NCBI GenBank assembly: GCA_021803885.1
Contig: JAJZKY010000313.1
Span: 1-6,072 of the forward strand
Length of the DNA stretch: 6,072 nt
Reading direction: 5' to 3'
Source of the DNA: Planctomycetota bacterium
GTDB lineage: Bacteria; Planctomycetota; Phycisphaerae; WQYP01; JAJZKY01
Position 1 is the first letter of the stretch. The number at the start of each line of letters is the position of its first letter. Below the pieces are notes generated by a model, which ran no database searches, was not told the DNA's origin, and saw only the letters and a program-made list of their open reading frames with translations. Below, piece by piece: positions 5,357 to 6,072 of the stretch. The translations under genes and the position numbers were made by a program.

Positions 5357-5402
5357 CAGGGGAAGTTGTTGCTGCGATGGGCAGTGGCGTGATGGGAATG
5401 GC

Positions 5403-5846
5403 ATGAAGCAGTCTTTGAGATTGAGCGTGATGGCGGTGGCGGCGGCGCTGGTGATGGTGAACCCGGCGGCGCTCGCGGCGAGGCATCGTCTGCTGACGCA
5501 GGGGCAGGCGCGGCAACTGGCGCGGCTGGTGGCGAGGCACGAGCACATCGACCTGAACAACCAGTGGATTGAGTTTGACACGATGGATGTGGGCGCGCCC
5601 TATCTGCCTGGGTTTGCGAGCTTCATTGTGCTGCGCGAGGCCTCGACACCGGGGCCGGACACGACACTGCGGCGGTATGCTGTGAGCCGCGAGACGGGGA
5701 ATGTGTGGGAGATGACGCTGTGCCGGAAGTATGATTTTCCGGCGCTGGCGGCGCTGCGCAAGAAGCTGACCGGGCATGCGGAAGCGAGCGCGGCCGAGGA
5801 TGCGGCGGAGCGGAAAGCGCTGGGGTGCGAGGCGGACGGGCGCTGA
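5403..5846 (+). CDS. Small exported protein of unknown function
   Basis: The protein has 147 residues and matches no family I can name. A clear signal peptide (MKQS, hydrophobic core at about 7-20, likely cut after ALA at 26) points to the periplasm or outside. The mature part starts ARHRLLTQGQARQLARLVAR, then shows DLNNQWIEFDTMDVGAPYLP (50-69), FASFIVLREA (71-80), a segment RRYAVSRETGNVWEM (90-104), LCRKY with Cys107, and a charged Ala/Glu-rich tail with Cys142. The phrase 'YAVSRETGNVWE' resembles beta-hairpin segments in small acidobacterial and PepSY-like exported proteins, but this is only an impression. The start ATG has a weak GGGA site five bases upstream; no other in-frame start suits the signal peptide. 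Codons end mostly in G, like the glycosyltransferase. No terminator follows clearly. Confidence 0.7.
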   Translation: MKQSLRLSVMAVAAALVMVNPAALAARHRLLTQGQARQLARLVARHEHIDLNNQWIEFDTMDVGAPYLPGFASFIVLREASTPGPDTTLRRYAVSRETGNVWEMTLCRKYDFPALAALRKKLTGHAEASAAEDAAERKALGCEADGR

Positions 5847-5907
5847 CTGGCCTTCCAGGCGGATGCACGCTGACGCGCGCCAGCCGGTAGCGTTGAGGTG
5901 CGCTGCT

Positions 5908-5938
5908 CCCACTCAAGCCAAAACCGGGCTTGAATGGG
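5908..5938. repeat. REP-like palindrome, copy 2 (well paired)
   Basis: CCCACTCAAGCC and GGCTTGAATGGG pair at 11 of 12 positions around the loop AAAACCG. The surrounding 31 bases (5914-5944) match 1418-1448 at 29. This copy keeps the better stem and lies 62 bases after the 5403 gene, where it could stabilise the 3' end of its mRNA. No T-run follows. Confidence 0.7.
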
Positions 5939-5965
5939 CCACCCGCGAGTCTCAGATAGAACCAT

Positions 5966-6005
5966 GGTTGGCAAATGCCGACCCGCTGCTTCGAGGCGCA
6001 AAGGT
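5966..6005 (+). repeat. Hairpin plus GCAAATGCCGA ... CGCAAAGGT repeat, copy 3
   Basis: GGTTGGC and GCCGACC form a seven-pair hairpin (one G-T pair) with loop AAAT at 5966-5983. Overlapping it, 5971-5981 (GCAAATGCCGA) and 5997-6005 (CGCAAAGGT) are identical to 1288-1298 and 1314-1322 with the same 26-base offset, while the 15 bases between differ. A perfect palindrome AACCATGGTT lies at 5960-5969. Confidence 0.5.
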
Positions 6006-6072
6006 AGCCGGACCGAAGAACGCGAACGATGATGACTCCGAGATCTCCAAGGAAAACGGAAACGAAAAGCCA

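Larger units (their letters stand above)
5847..6072. other. Right-end non-coding stretch
   Basis: No gene is supported. Besides the two repeats listed, the last 70 bases are A-rich on the plus strand. A minus-strand frame from the right edge to a TGA at 5954-5952 gives about 39 residues, rich in Ser and Phe, without recognisable features. It might be the tail of a gene lying beyond the window, but nothing here proves it. Confidence 0.5.

Noticed and set aside
4430..5392. A 320-codon plus-strand frame opposite DUF2461
   Set aside because: Gly/Ala/Val/Glu-rich mirror of a C-ending codon gene; no start signals or family features.
5952..6072. C-terminal end of a minus-strand gene entering from the right
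   Set aside because: Two minus-strand frames are open and neither product has recognisable features. The stretch overlaps repeat elements.

Overview
The window is high-GC bacterial chromosome-type DNA with no rRNA, tRNA, CRISPR array or recognisable insertion sequence. The gene content fits Acidobacteriota, most likely Terriglobia: an Lhr-type helicase, a family-39 glycosyltransferase, an HU protein, a DUF2461 protein, and intergenic repeats of the 'GCAAAGG / AACACAGAG' style. This placement is an inference from style and protein resemblance; no marker gene proves it.

Layout, left to right. Bases 74-1216 (minus) carry the N-terminal 381 codons of an Lhr-like superfamily 2 helicase. It is cut at the first residue of motif VI and joined to about 73 bases of foreign sequence, whose plus strand reads like a piece of an alginate-lyase-type protein. 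A repeat-rich gap (1217-1559) follows. Then come a GT-C glycosyltransferase of family 39 (1560-3173, plus) and a small exported cysteine-containing protein of unknown function (3235-3678, plus). A terminator hairpin at 3717-3739 separates these from a convergent HU-family gene (3766-4062, minus). The next gap (4063-4528) holds the HU leader and promoter region and another copy of the dispersed repeat. A DUF2461 gene (4529-5293, minus) and a divergent small exported protein (5403-5846, plus) share a 109-base promoter region. The right end (5847-6072) is non-coding and contains a second copy of the palindromic element seen at 1412.

The genes do not form one pathway. The helicase (nucleic acid repair or processing) and HU (nucleoid architecture) are housekeeping. 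The glycosyltransferase acts in the inner membrane on envelope glycans, and the two small proteins are probably periplasmic or secreted. I found no defence, mobile or biosynthetic system. The observations most worth a second look are the junction inside helicase motif VI, two genes whose start codons lie exactly where transcription should begin (predicted leaderless mRNAs), the two dispersed repeat families, and a strong G-over-C skew of the plus strand that persists through genes of both orientations.
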